From the NCBI GenBank assembly GCA_019243445.1, contig JAFAUH010000188.1, positions 1-32,187 on the forward strand: a DNA stretch of 32,187 nucleotides, written 5' to 3'. Below are positions 15,970 through 22,987 of this stretch, in pieces. How positions within the stretch are numbered: position 1 is the first letter of the stretch; each line of letters starts with the position of its first letter. Source of the DNA: Streptomycetaceae bacterium. Its GTDB lineage: Bacteria > Actinomycetota > Actinomycetes > Streptomycetales > Streptomycetaceae. The translations under genes and the position numbers were made by a program. Under the pieces are notes generated by a model. The model was not told the DNA's origin and searched no databases. It saw only the letters and a program-made list of their open reading frames with translations.

Positions 15970-16697
15970 GCGCGCCGTACCAGATAGCCCCGGCCCCGGA
16001 AGCGTGGACACTCCCACCCGGCCCGCTCAGCGGGCCGTTGGAGAGGCCGAAGCCGGGGGCGGTGCCGCATGTGTGGCTGGTGCGCGTTGCCGGGCACCGG
16101 GAGTCGCTCGAAGACGCTCTCGCGCTCTTCGACGAGGAGGAGCAGGCGCGCTATGCCGCCTTCCTCCGGGCAGCGGACCGAGACCGCTACGCCGCCGCTC
16201 ATGCGGCACTGCGGCGTCTGCTCGGCGCCTACCTGGGTACCGGGCCGGGTGAGGTCGCCGTGGGGTGCGAGCCGTGCCCGCTTTGCGAGGGTCCGCACGG
16301 GCGGCCGGCGGTGCCGGGGGCCGGGCTGCACTTCTCCCTCTCACACAGCGGAGAGCTGGTGCTGCTCGCTTTCGCCGCGACGCCGGTCGGGATCGACGTC
16401 GAAGAGTCGCGCGATCCGGCGGTCGTCGCGGAGGTGTCGACGTGTCTCCATCAACGCGAGCAGGCCGAGTTGACTGCGCTCGCCCTTGCCGACCGGGCCT
16501 CCGCCTTCCTGCGCTGTTGGACGCGGAAGGAGGCGTATCTCAAAGGCACCGGTGAGGGCCTGTCCGGTGGTCTGTCCCGTACGTACGTCGGTACGGGGGA
16601 GTCGCCGGCGGCCGTGCCGGGCTGGACGCTGTGGGACATCCCCGTCGACGCGGGGCACGCGGCGGCGGTCGCCATGCGCCTCGAAAGCTCTTGCTGA
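15966..16697 (+). CDS. Sfp-type 4'-phosphopantetheinyl transferase
   Basis: 243 residues. FSLSHS (123-128), GIDVEE (142-147; Asp and Glu bind Mg) and WTRKEAYLKGTGEGL (185-199) are the three hallmark motifs. It transfers phosphopantetheine from CoA to carrier-protein serines of NRPS/PKS or fatty-acid systems. A Cys group, CEPCPLCEGPH (101-111), lies before the active-site strands. The ATG overlaps the peptidase stop as ATGA, so it is the last gene of the peptidase operon. No carrier protein or NRPS/PKS is in the window, so it presumably serves clusters elsewhere. The isonitrile synthase does not need it. Confidence 0.9.
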   Translation: MSAPYQIAPAPEAWTLPPGPLSGPLERPKPGAVPHVWLVRVAGHRESLEDALALFDEEEQARYAAFLRAADRDRYAAAHAALRRLLGAYLGTGPGEVAVGCEPCPLCEGPHGRPAVPGAGLHFSLSHSGELVLLAFAATPVGIDVEESRDPAVVAEVSTCLHQREQAELTALALADRASAFLRCWTRKEAYLKGTGEGLSGGLSRTYVGTGESPAAVPGWTLWDIPVDAGHAAAVAMRLESSC

Positions 16698-16789
16698 CAA
16701 GGGCGCGCTGCTGCGCTGCGGTGTTGCGGTCGCGTAGCATCCTCAACCGGCCCATGATCAATGTCCCAACATCCCCGTGGAGGCCCCCT

Positions 16790-17596
16790 TTGCGTAGATC
16801 CCCTCTGTTCGCCTCCGCCACCGCGCTCGCTGCAGCTCTGGGTATCGCACTGGGCGGCGCATCCGCCGCAGGCGCAAGTGGCGTCAACCATGGCGTCAAC
16901 TATGTAGCCCTTGGCGACTCGTTCTCCGCCGGAGTCGGCTCCACCAGTGACTACCTCAACAGCTGCGACCAGAGCACAGCCGCTTACCCCTACCTCTACG
17001 CCACTGCGATCAACCCAAGTTCCTTCAGCTTTCAGGCATGCACCGAAGCCACCACCGCCAGCACCGAGAACAGCCAGCTCGGGACACTCAACTCCGGTAC
17101 TACGCTGGTGAGTGTGACCGACGGCGGCAACGACATCGGCTTCTCAACCGTCATAGGAGACTGTGTCTTCGGAGACGACAGCCGCTGCCTGAACGCCATC
17201 AACACCTCCGAGAACATGATGAGGGATCAGCTCCCGGGCCGACTCGATACGTTGTACTCCAAAATCCGTGAGGGCGCGCCCAACGCCCATGTCGTGGTGC
17301 TTGGTTACCCCGAGTTCTACGACCTGTCCCGGTCCGACGGCTGCAGGGGGCTCGACACCACCAAGCGCACTGCCGTCGACCAGGCCGCCGGCCTCCTCGA
17401 CAGTGTCATCTCGGGTGAGGTTGCCAAGTACAAGAACTTCACCTTCGTGGATGTGCGACCCTACTTCGCCGGACATCAGCTCTGCGACTCCGAGGCGTGG
17501 CTGCACTCTCTGACAGGGAGACTCTTCGACTCCTACCACCCCACGGCGGCAGGCCAGTCCGGTGCCTACCTCCCGGCGTTCGAGGCGGGCATCTGA
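16790..17596 (+). CDS. Secreted SGNH/GDSL lipase-esterase
   Basis: 268 residues with a Sec signal peptide (RRSPLF, then an Ala/Leu-rich core, cleavage around ASAAGASG). Catalytic blocks: GDSFSAG with S44, GGND with N114, and D247-S-Y-H250 in DSYHPTAAGQ, as in Streptomyces secreted SGNH lipases. Six Cys residues are spaced as in that group, which has three disulfides. I choose the TTG at 16790 because GGAGG (16779-16783) lies six bases upstream and it leaves a normal signal peptide; the in-frame ATG at 16754 has no ribosome site and would add 12 residues. Acts outside the cell on lipids or acyl esters. Confidence 0.85.
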   Translation: MRRSPLFASATALAAALGIALGGASAAGASGVNHGVNYVALGDSFSAGVGSTSDYLNSCDQSTAAYPYLYATAINPSSFSFQACTEATTASTENSQLGTLNSGTTLVSVTDGGNDIGFSTVIGDCVFGDDSRCLNAINTSENMMRDQLPGRLDTLYSKIREGAPNAHVVVLGYPEFYDLSRSDGCRGLDTTKRTAVDQAAGLLDSVISGEVAKYKNFTFVDVRPYFAGHQLCDSEAWLHSLTGRLFDSYHPTAAGQSGAYLPAFEAGI

Positions 17597-17619
17597 TCCC
17601 CTGATCACTGGAAACAGAC

Positions 17620-17652
17620 AAGAGACCGCGCGGCCAGGGCGCGCGGCCTCTT
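17620..17652 (+). terminator. Terminator of the SGNH lipase gene
   Basis: A 13-bp stem with one A/C mismatch (17620-17632 with 17640-17652) and a 7-base loop lies 23 bases after the stop codon. Only TT belongs to the stem end; a C-rich stretch follows. Confidence 0.6.
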
Positions 17653-17780
17653 GCTCCCCCGGTCGTTACGGCGATCGACCAAGCTTTTCAGCCTCCTGGG
17701 CGGCATCACGCATGCCTGCCGTTCCTTCGGGTACCCGAGCCCACTCGACGGCCCGAACAACCCGAGAAGGAGACGAACGG

Positions 17781-18194
17781 ATGACTGAGAACGAGAACAG
17801 GCCCACGGACGACCCCACGGCCGTCCAACAAGCACTGCACCAGCTCGCCGCTGACGGGACCAACACGGTGGCGCTGGGCACCCTGGCCGCCAGTGAGGTG
17901 CTGCTGCCCGTGCCTGAGGAGGCTGCCAACGCGGAGGGCGAGGAACCCGGCTCGATCGCGCTGCCTGTCTTCGAGCAGGGCGACGGGCTGCGTCTTGTGC
18001 CGGTCTTCACCTCCGAGGAGCGGCTGACCCGCGCGTTGCCGCAGGTGCGCAGCTACCGGACCGTCCCACTTGCCACGCTCAGCCAGGGCTGGCCGGGGGA
18101 CGATCTGTCGCTGTCGATCGACGCAGGCTCACCCGATACCCTCACCGTCCAGGGCGAGGGCGTACGGGCGCTGGCGACGCTCACCGGAGACTGA
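17781..18194 (+). CDS. SseB-family small protein
   Basis: 137 residues. The segment ALHQLAADGTNTVALGTLAA is followed by LLPVPEE, SIALPVFEQGDGLRLVPVFTSEERL and PLATLSQGWPGDDLSLSIDAG, the pattern of SseB N-terminal-domain proteins, common in actinomycetes with no firm biochemical role. It is acidic, with no signal peptide or membrane helix. AAGGAG eight bases before the ATG at 17781 decides the start over the longer frame from 17562. Monocistronic, convergent with the next gene. Confidence 0.6.
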   Translation: MTENENRPTDDPTAVQQALHQLAADGTNTVALGTLAASEVLLPVPEEAANAEGEEPGSIALPVFEQGDGLRLVPVFTSEERLTRALPQVRSYRTVPLATLSQGWPGDDLSLSIDAGSPDTLTVQGEGVRALATLTGD

Positions 18195-18215
18195 AGGCCT
18201 CGCGGATCTCGCAGG

Positions 18216-18259
18216 GAGCGGGCGCTGCTTCGCCATAACCGGCGAGACGGCGCCCGCTC
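18216..18259 (+). terminator. Terminator after the SseB-like gene
   Basis: A perfect 10-bp stem (18216-18225 with 18250-18259) encloses a 24-base loop in which TCGCC/GGCGA form a nested stem. A short T-containing tail (TTTCG) follows. It lies 22 bases after the stop. Confidence 0.6.
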
Positions 18260-18264
18260 TTTCG

Positions 18265-18316
18265 TAACGGCCATGCGCAGCGGCCATGCGTAACGACCAC
18301 GCGTAACGACCACGCG
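18265..18316. repeat. 13-bp tandem repeat, four copies
   Basis: Units at 18265, 18278, 18291 and 18304. The last two are identical (TAACGACCACGCG) and the first two differ by two to four bases. They lie between two convergent genes, outside coding sequence. Confidence 0.75.
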
Positions 18317-18342
18317 CCCCGCTGTGATGCAGCCCGCACCCT

Positions 18343-18714
18343 TCACTCGCGGCGCAGTTCGTCGACGACCTCCTGCACGTTGTGGTAGGTCTTGCCGCCC
18401 GGCAGTTGGCGCAGCATCTCGGTGAGACCGTCGGGGGCATGCTGTTCGGTCAGGTCGTGGACGAGTCCTCCGCGCTTCGCCGGGAACGCGCTACGCCCCA
18501 GGTGCCGGGCGAGCTCGAAGCGCAGCGATACCTCGTCCGGCGGGCGGCCCGAAGGAACGTTGCCCGTCGCGACCTGGGGGTCGTCGTCGGCTCCGGGCTC
18601 GGGATCATGCCATTCCTCGACCCTGGTGGGGCGGCCCGAGCGGATCAGCCCTTTCAGCTCGTGCTTCATTTCGTCGTCCTTGTGGAAGCTGAGCCGATCG
18701 CTACCTCGCTGCAT
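18343..18714 (-). CDS. DUF2795-domain protein
   Basis: 123 residues. The C-terminal part (FELARHLGRSAFPAKRGGLV, then LTEMLRQLPGGKTYHNVQEV) matches the DUF2795 pattern, a small helical domain of unknown role common in actinomycetes. The N-terminal part is charged and probably disordered (HDPEPGADDDP). The ATG at 18714 has GGGAGG six bases upstream; an internal ATG at 18669 has only a weak site. Single gene, convergent with the SseB-like gene. Confidence 0.7.
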   Translation of the reverse strand: MQRGSDRLSFHKDDEMKHELKGLIRSGRPTRVEEWHDPEPGADDDPQVATGNVPSGRPPDEVSLRFELARHLGRSAFPAKRGGLVHDLTEQHAPDGLTEMLRQLPGGKTYHNVQEVVDELRRE

Positions 18715-18889
18715 GACATCCCTCCCGGATTGTCCCGCTAGGTGTATTGCTTCTTACCCGCTCCACGCCGCTCATGCGTTCCCTCATGACCAGGAATACT
18801 CAGGAATGCTCGCAAATGCTGCAGGCGCCTCATCTGCGCCTAATCTGGTGGCAGGGGGCGTGGCAGGGACTGCGGCAAAGGAGCGCGCC

Positions 18890-19144
18890 ATGGCCGATCA
18901 CCTCACTGGTGTGACACCGGAGCTGTTGGACGACCGGAGGTTGATCAAGGAGTTGGAAGCGCTCCACCGGACTCGGCACGACACGCTGCTGTATGGTTCC
19001 GCGGAAGCGCTGCGCACCCACAGTGATCGGATGAGCGCTCTCGAAGGGGAGTATCTGCGCCGTCATCCAAGGCGCACCCCACTCGCGGGGCGCACCAGGG
19101 AAGGTGCGCGCGCCCGTACCGCCGCACGCCCCGTGGAGGCCTGA
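18890..19144 (+). CDS. Small DUF6158-like actinobacterial protein
   Basis: 84 residues: TGVTPELLDDRRLIKELEAL, then HRTRHDTLLYGSAEALRTHS and RMSALEGEYLRRHPRR. This helical, His/Arg/Glu-rich pattern matches a small actinobacterial family that I recall as DUF6158; no function is known. AAAGGAG six bases before the ATG at 18890 decides the start. It ends eight bases from the 3' end of the convergent ThDP enzyme gene, so the two 3' ends are tightly packed with no room for a separate terminator. Confidence 0.65.
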   Translation: MADHLTGVTPELLDDRRLIKELEALHRTRHDTLLYGSAEALRTHSDRMSALEGEYLRRHPRRTPLAGRTREGARARTAARPVEA

Positions 19145-19152
19145 GCAGCCGG

Positions 19153-20793
19153 TTACATCGCCGGCCCGGCAGGTACCATCGAGATCAACCCATCGGTGAG
19201 GAACTCCACGACTGCGGGGCCGTCGGCGTCAAGCGCACGCCGCCATGCCCCCGCCACCTCATCCGCTTCCGTCACCCGGATCCCGGTGAGGCCGAGCGAG
19301 GCCGCGAAAGCGGCGTAGGAGACATCCGGGGCTTTCCCGACCTCAGGGGCTGTACGGCAGGGGCTGCGCTCGTTCCAGACGCCGATCACCAGCCGCGGGT
19401 CCTTCCACGCATCCCGGTACTGTGCCGCCGTGATCAGCTCGGCGAGGCCACTCATCTGCATGGCCTCCTCCCCGACCAGCGCGATCGCCGGCCGGTGAGG
19501 ACAGGCGAACTTCGCGCCGATGGCGTACGGTACGCCGCTTCCCGTCGACGCCAACGTCCCGGAGAGCGAAGCCCGCATCGTCCCGCGCATCCGCAGATGG
19601 CGCGCGTACCAGGTGGCGACAGGACCCGGGTCACAGGTGATGACCGCATCCTCGGGCAGCAGCGGATCCAGCGCGCGCGCCACCAACTCGGGGTTGATCG
19701 CCTCCGTCGGCAGCCCGGCGCGCTGTTCCATCTCGCTCTGCCAGCGCTCGGCGTCGGCAATCACCTGTTCTTGCCAGCGGCGGTCGGCCTTGCGCCGCAG
19801 CTTGGGCAGCAGTCGCAGCAGCGTGATGCGGGCGTCACCGACGAGGTTCACCTCATAGGGGTATCCCATCCCGACCGTGTGCGGATCGATGTCGATCTGG
19901 ACGCCGCGCGCTCTCCCGAACGTCGGCAGGTATCGGGTGTAGGGGAAGTCGGAGCCCACCGTCAGCAGCGTGTCGCAGCCGCGCATCAGCTCATACGCCG
20001 ACCGAGTGCCGAGCATGCCGATCAGCCCGCTGACGCAAGGGAGTTCATCGCTGAGTACGTCCTTGCCGAGCAGCGCCTTGGCTACTCCGGCAGCCAGGAC
20101 ATCGGCTACCTGCTCGACCTCGGCGCGCGCTCCGGCGGCACCCTGTCCGACCAAAATGGCCACTTTACGGCCGGAATTGAGCACTTCGGCGGCGTGTTCA
20201 AGTGCGTCACTGTCCGGCATAGGCGCCCACTGTTCGGTGCCGACGCCGACGACGTCCATCGTGAACTCGCGCGCGGAGGGGGCGTAGTCGGCGAACTGCA
20301 GCTCCGCCGGGACGATCACGACGGCCGGGCAGCGGCGGCCGTTCGCGGTGCGGATGGCTCGGTCGAGCACATCGGGCAGCCGATCGGGGACGGAGACCGT
20401 CTCGAGGAAGTCGGCGGCCACGTCTTTGAACAGGGCGTGCAGATCGACGTCCCGCCGGTACGGGCCGCCCGTCGCGCCGCGGTCGGCGTGGCCGACGATC
20501 GTCACCAGCGGCACATGATCGAGTTTCGCGTCGTACATTCCCCCCAACAGGTGGATGGCGCCTGGCCCCGAAGTTGCCGTGCACACCCCCGTCAGACCGC
20601 TGAACTTCGCATAGCCCACAGCCTGGAACGCACACGACTCCTCATGGCGGGCCCGGACGAGCCGCGGATCGTTCCCTGCTTTGGGCCAGGCAGTGAGCAG
20701 CCCGTTGATCCCCTCGCCGGCATGACCGAAGACGTGGGTGACACCCCACTCCCGCAACCGGGTGAGGATGTGGTCAGCCACTGTGGTACTCAT
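19153..20793 (-). CDS. ThDP-dependent enzyme of the pyruvate oxidase/acetolactate synthase family
   Basis: 546 residues with the three-domain layout: PYR (about 1-175), central (about 185-330) and PP (about 365-540). The catalytic glutamate E51 is in RHEESCAF, and SGPGAIHLLGG is the usual loop. Relatives are PoxB-like pyruvate dehydrogenases and acetolactate synthase-like proteins; the substrate is not readable. Odd: the ThDP/Mg motif GDG...NN reads G441-E-E...N474-E here, so the metal Asp is Glu and the second Asn is Glu, and the loop after NE is shortened. It may still bind Mg through Glu, or be impaired. The ATG at 20793 overlaps a leader ORF stop as ATGA. Confidence 0.85.
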   Translation of the reverse strand: MSTTVADHILTRLREWGVTHVFGHAGEGINGLLTAWPKAGNDPRLVRARHEESCAFQAVGYAKFSGLTGVCTATSGPGAIHLLGGMYDAKLDHVPLVTIVGHADRGATGGPYRRDVDLHALFKDVAADFLETVSVPDRLPDVLDRAIRTANGRRCPAVVIVPAELQFADYAPSAREFTMDVVGVGTEQWAPMPDSDALEHAAEVLNSGRKVAILVGQGAAGARAEVEQVADVLAAGVAKALLGKDVLSDELPCVSGLIGMLGTRSAYELMRGCDTLLTVGSDFPYTRYLPTFGRARGVQIDIDPHTVGMGYPYEVNLVGDARITLLRLLPKLRRKADRRWQEQVIADAERWQSEMEQRAGLPTEAINPELVARALDPLLPEDAVITCDPGPVATWYARHLRMRGTMRASLSGTLASTGSGVPYAIGAKFACPHRPAIALVGEEAMQMSGLAELITAAQYRDAWKDPRLVIGVWNERSPCRTAPEVGKAPDVSYAAFAASLGLTGIRVTEADEVAGAWRRALDADGPAVVEFLTDGLISMVPAGPAM

Positions 20794-20894
20794 GCGCTGT
20801 CCTCGCTGTCCTCGCTGTCCTCGCTGTCCTCGCTGCGCTCGGCTGCGCCTTCGCACGGTGCGCACCTTTCGCTGCGCTCGATTCGCTCGCTCAT
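20790..20894 (-). CDS. 34-residue leader ORF with Ser-Glu-Asp repeats, coupled to the ThDP enzyme
   Basis: GAGGAGG lies seven bases before the ATG at 20894. The peptide is strongly charged: MSERIERSERCAPCEGAAER, then four Ser-Glu-Asp triplets. It includes a CxxC pair (CAPC). The TGA at 20792-20790 overlaps the ATG of the ThDP enzyme (20793-20791) as ATGA. The ribosome site is much better than any internal one, so coupled translation is plausible. Against it, this Arg/Ser/Glu composition also arises from GC-rich repetitive DNA, so the peptide itself may be functionless. Confidence 0.45.
   Translation of the reverse strand: MSERIERSERCAPCEGAAERSEDSEDSEDSEDSA
20797..20832. repeat. 9-bp tandem repeat at the ThDP enzyme start
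   Basis: Four identical units of CTGTCCTCG on the plus strand; on the minus strand each supplies a GAGGA ribosome-site-like core. They encode the Ser-Glu-Asp repeats of the leader ORF. The unit adjacent to the start puts GAGGA about seven bases before the ATG at 20793. Confidence 0.85.
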
Positions 20895-20978
20895 GGGGCT
20901 GCCTCCTCGCCTCCTCCTCGCCTCATACGGCCGGATAACCTCTTCCGGCTCGGGGAAACCTCTGCGGAAGAGACACAG

Positions 20979-21005
20979 CCTCTACCGCCTCTACCGCCTC
21001 TATCG
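20979..21005. repeat. 9-bp tandem repeat in the ThDP/aminotransferase intergenic region
   Basis: Three units of CCTCTACCG (the last has T for C at one position). Non-coding; lies 80 bases before the aminotransferase-like gene. Confidence 0.7.
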
Positions 21006-21085
21006 CCGACAAGGCTGTCGTAAGGTCGCCTCTGACCAGCCGTTCAAGGCCGGGCCTTCCCGGCCGATGTCCACCGGAGGTACGG

Positions 21086-22285
21086 ATGCAGCGGACCGCA
21101 GCCGGTTTCCGGCCCGCCAAGCCCGCCATCACCGATCCCGGCCTGCCGGTTCCGCCGCTGCTCGCCGAACGGCTCGCGGCTGCGGCGCCGGCCGATGGCG
21201 AGCCGCAGCCCGTGGGCGGCGGCCCTGAGGTCCGTACCGCCGCCTGCGGCTACTGGGAGCGGCGTGGGCTGCCCACTCTCCCTGAACGGGTGGTTTTCGG
21301 CCCGGGGCCCGGCCCCCTGCTGCTGGCCCTGCTCGCCGCCGCCGGGGGCGACCTGCTGCTGCCCCGACCCGGTCCCGCTTGGTACGAGCCGCAAGCCCGG
21401 CTTTTGGGCCGTACCGCGCACTACACCCCCACCCCCTCCGACGGCGGCGGGGTGCCCGATCCCTTCGCCCTGCTGGAGACGGTGCGGCGGGCCAGCGCCG
21501 AAGGGAGGGATCCGCGATTGCTGGTGCTTTCCGTCGCCGACGATCCGACTGGCACCGTCACCCCGCCCGAGCTGCTGCACGAGGCGTGCGAAGCGGCGGC
21601 CGACGCCGGGCTGCTGATCGTCTCCGACGAGACATACCGCGATGTGCTGCATGATCCGCACACCGTTCTGGTCAGCCCGGCCGAGATGCTGCACGACCAC
21701 ACCGTCGTCCTCGCCGACCTGGGCTCCGGGCTGATGCCGCCCGGCTGGCCCGCCGCCCTTGCCCTCTTCCCGGCGGACGGTCCTGCTGCCGCTCTGCAGG
21801 CGCCTGTCATGGACGCCCTTGCCGCCGCACGTGCGGAAGCAGCCGCCCCCGTCTGCGCGGCTGCGGCTCTTGCGCTCACCGAACCGCTCGAGCTGCGCGC
21901 GCACGCCGCCGCCGCCAACCGGCTGCACGCTGCCGTGGCGGGAGCCGCCCACCGTGAGCTCACCGCGCGGGGTGCACTGTGCCCGCCCCCACAAGCCGGC
22001 TTTCATCTCTATCCCGACTTGACGCCGCTGCGTCCGGCTCTCCAAGCGCACGGCGCGACCCGATCGGATGAGCTGGAGGACCTGTTGCCGGCGTGCCTGA
22101 GCGGTCACCGCTTCGGCGAGGACCCGGCGGCGCTGCGCGTCCGCCTCACCACATCCGCGTTCTACGGCAGCACCCCCGCCGAGCGGCGCGCGGCCCTGGA
22201 GGCACCGGAGCCTCTGCGGCTCCCGCATGTGGCAGGAGCTTTGACGGAGCTGGGCAGAGCCCTCACCGAACTGACCACCGGCTGA
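21086..22285 (+). CDS. Class I aminotransferase-fold protein lacking the PLP lysine (probable pseudoenzyme)
   Basis: 399 residues with a fold-type I aminotransferase pattern: D153-P-T-G (normally NPTG), D181-E-T-Y (the PLP-pyridine Asp region), and LRVRLTTSAF near the end (carboxylate Arg). At the place of the S-K Schiff-base motif the sequence is LGSGLMPPGW (212-221), with Gly for Lys. The whole protein has only one lysine, K12, so no internal aldimine is possible in the usual way. Composition is unusually rich in Ala, Leu and Pro. The ATG at 21086 has GGAGG five bases upstream. Divergent from the ThDP enzyme. It may be a binding or regulatory protein. Confidence 0.75.
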   Translation: MQRTAAGFRPAKPAITDPGLPVPPLLAERLAAAAPADGEPQPVGGGPEVRTAACGYWERRGLPTLPERVVFGPGPGPLLLALLAAAGGDLLLPRPGPAWYEPQARLLGRTAHYTPTPSDGGGVPDPFALLETVRRASAEGRDPRLLVLSVADDPTGTVTPPELLHEACEAAADAGLLIVSDETYRDVLHDPHTVLVSPAEMLHDHTVVLADLGSGLMPPGWPAALALFPADGPAAALQAPVMDALAAARAEAAAPVCAAAALALTEPLELRAHAAAANRLHAAVAGAAHRELTARGALCPPPQAGFHLYPDLTPLRPALQAHGATRSDELEDLLPACLSGHRFGEDPAALRVRLTTSAFYGSTPAERRAALEAPEPLRLPHVAGALTELGRALTELTTG

Positions 22286-22297
22286 CCTGACCCTGCC

Positions 22298-22348
22298 TGA
22301 TCATGCTTGATCGTATGGTCCTCGCTGTATGCGGGATCCGCATGATCA
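22298..22348. terminator. Inverted repeat after the aminotransferase-like gene
   Basis: TGATCATGC (22298-22306) and GCATGATCA (22340-22348) are perfect 9-bp complements with a 33-base loop, starting 13 bases after the stop. It may be a terminator or an operator for the next gene; the long loop weakens the terminator reading. Confidence 0.35.
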
Positions 22349-22477
22349 TCTTGTGGTAAATGCGTGTTTGCCGGTACAACTAAACTTCCGCGACCGGTCT
22401 GTGGGGAGGCTTCTCGTGCGTGCCACGCATGTCACCGACCCGGGCGACGAGAACCAACACGACCTGAGGCAGTCTCC

Positions 22478-22828
22478 ATGATTACGCCATCATTGCCACC
22501 TGACGACTCGTCATCTATTCCCGATGAAGTCTGGGAGAAATTCCAGCAGGATTCCGAGGCCGCGATCCGGCAGACCGCCCCGAAGGAACCCTCTGCCCGT
22601 GCCCGCATGGTGGCCCGCAAACTGCGGGAGCAGGGCCCGGGCCGATCCGAGGGGTGGCGGGCCGGCACTGCCTGGGGCGAGTCGCCGTCGCCGGAGCAGC
22701 GCCGCTCGCCACGAGGCCGTTTGTGGCAGCTGACCCGGTCGTTGCTGATGGTGATCGTGGTGGGCGCGATCGTCCTGTTCGCCCTTCACCCCTCCGGTGC
22801 GATGTCGCTGCTGCGCGACACTCGGTGA
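22478..22828 (+). CDS. Small single-helix membrane protein
   Basis: 116 residues. The N-terminal about 85 are hydrophilic (PDEVWEKFQQDSEAAIRQ, then Arg-rich), followed by one membrane helix (LLMVIVVGAIVLFALH, about 89-104) and a short tail. No domain recognised. The orientation is probably N-inside because of the Arg residues before the helix. The ATG at 22478 follows GAGG by about nine bases. Ends well before the EfeO-like gene; role unknown. Confidence 0.6.
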   Translation: MITPSLPPDDSSSIPDEVWEKFQQDSEAAIRQTAPKEPSARARMVARKLREQGPGRSEGWRAGTAWGESPSPEQRRSPRGRLWQLTRSLLMVIVVGAIVLFALHPSGAMSLLRDTR

Positions 22829-22835
22829 CCCAGGG

Positions 22836-22868
22836 ATGTTCTGGAGCTCTACAAGGTCTTCAGAACAT
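22836..22868. other. 8-bp inverted repeat upstream of the EfeO-like gene
   Basis: ATGTTCTG (22836-22843) and CAGAACAT (22861-22868) are exact complements with a 17-base loop, 7 bases after the stop of the small membrane protein gene. It may be a terminator of that gene or a regulatory site for the following operon. Confidence 0.45.
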
Positions 22869-22870
22869 TC

Positions 22871-22903
22871 GTAGTGCCGCCGTAGTGCCGCCGTAGTGCC
22901 GCG
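22871..22903. repeat. 11-bp tandem repeat upstream of the EfeO-like gene
   Basis: Three units of GTAGTGCCGCC, identical except for the last base of the third. Non-coding, directly after the inverted repeat and about 85 bases before the chosen start. Confidence 0.85.
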
Positions 22904-22987
22904 CGGATGAACTCCGGTGGAATTCACCGTCCCACCACTTCGGATGTACCCTTCACGGCCGTCGCGCTGCCTACGATGAATGACGTG

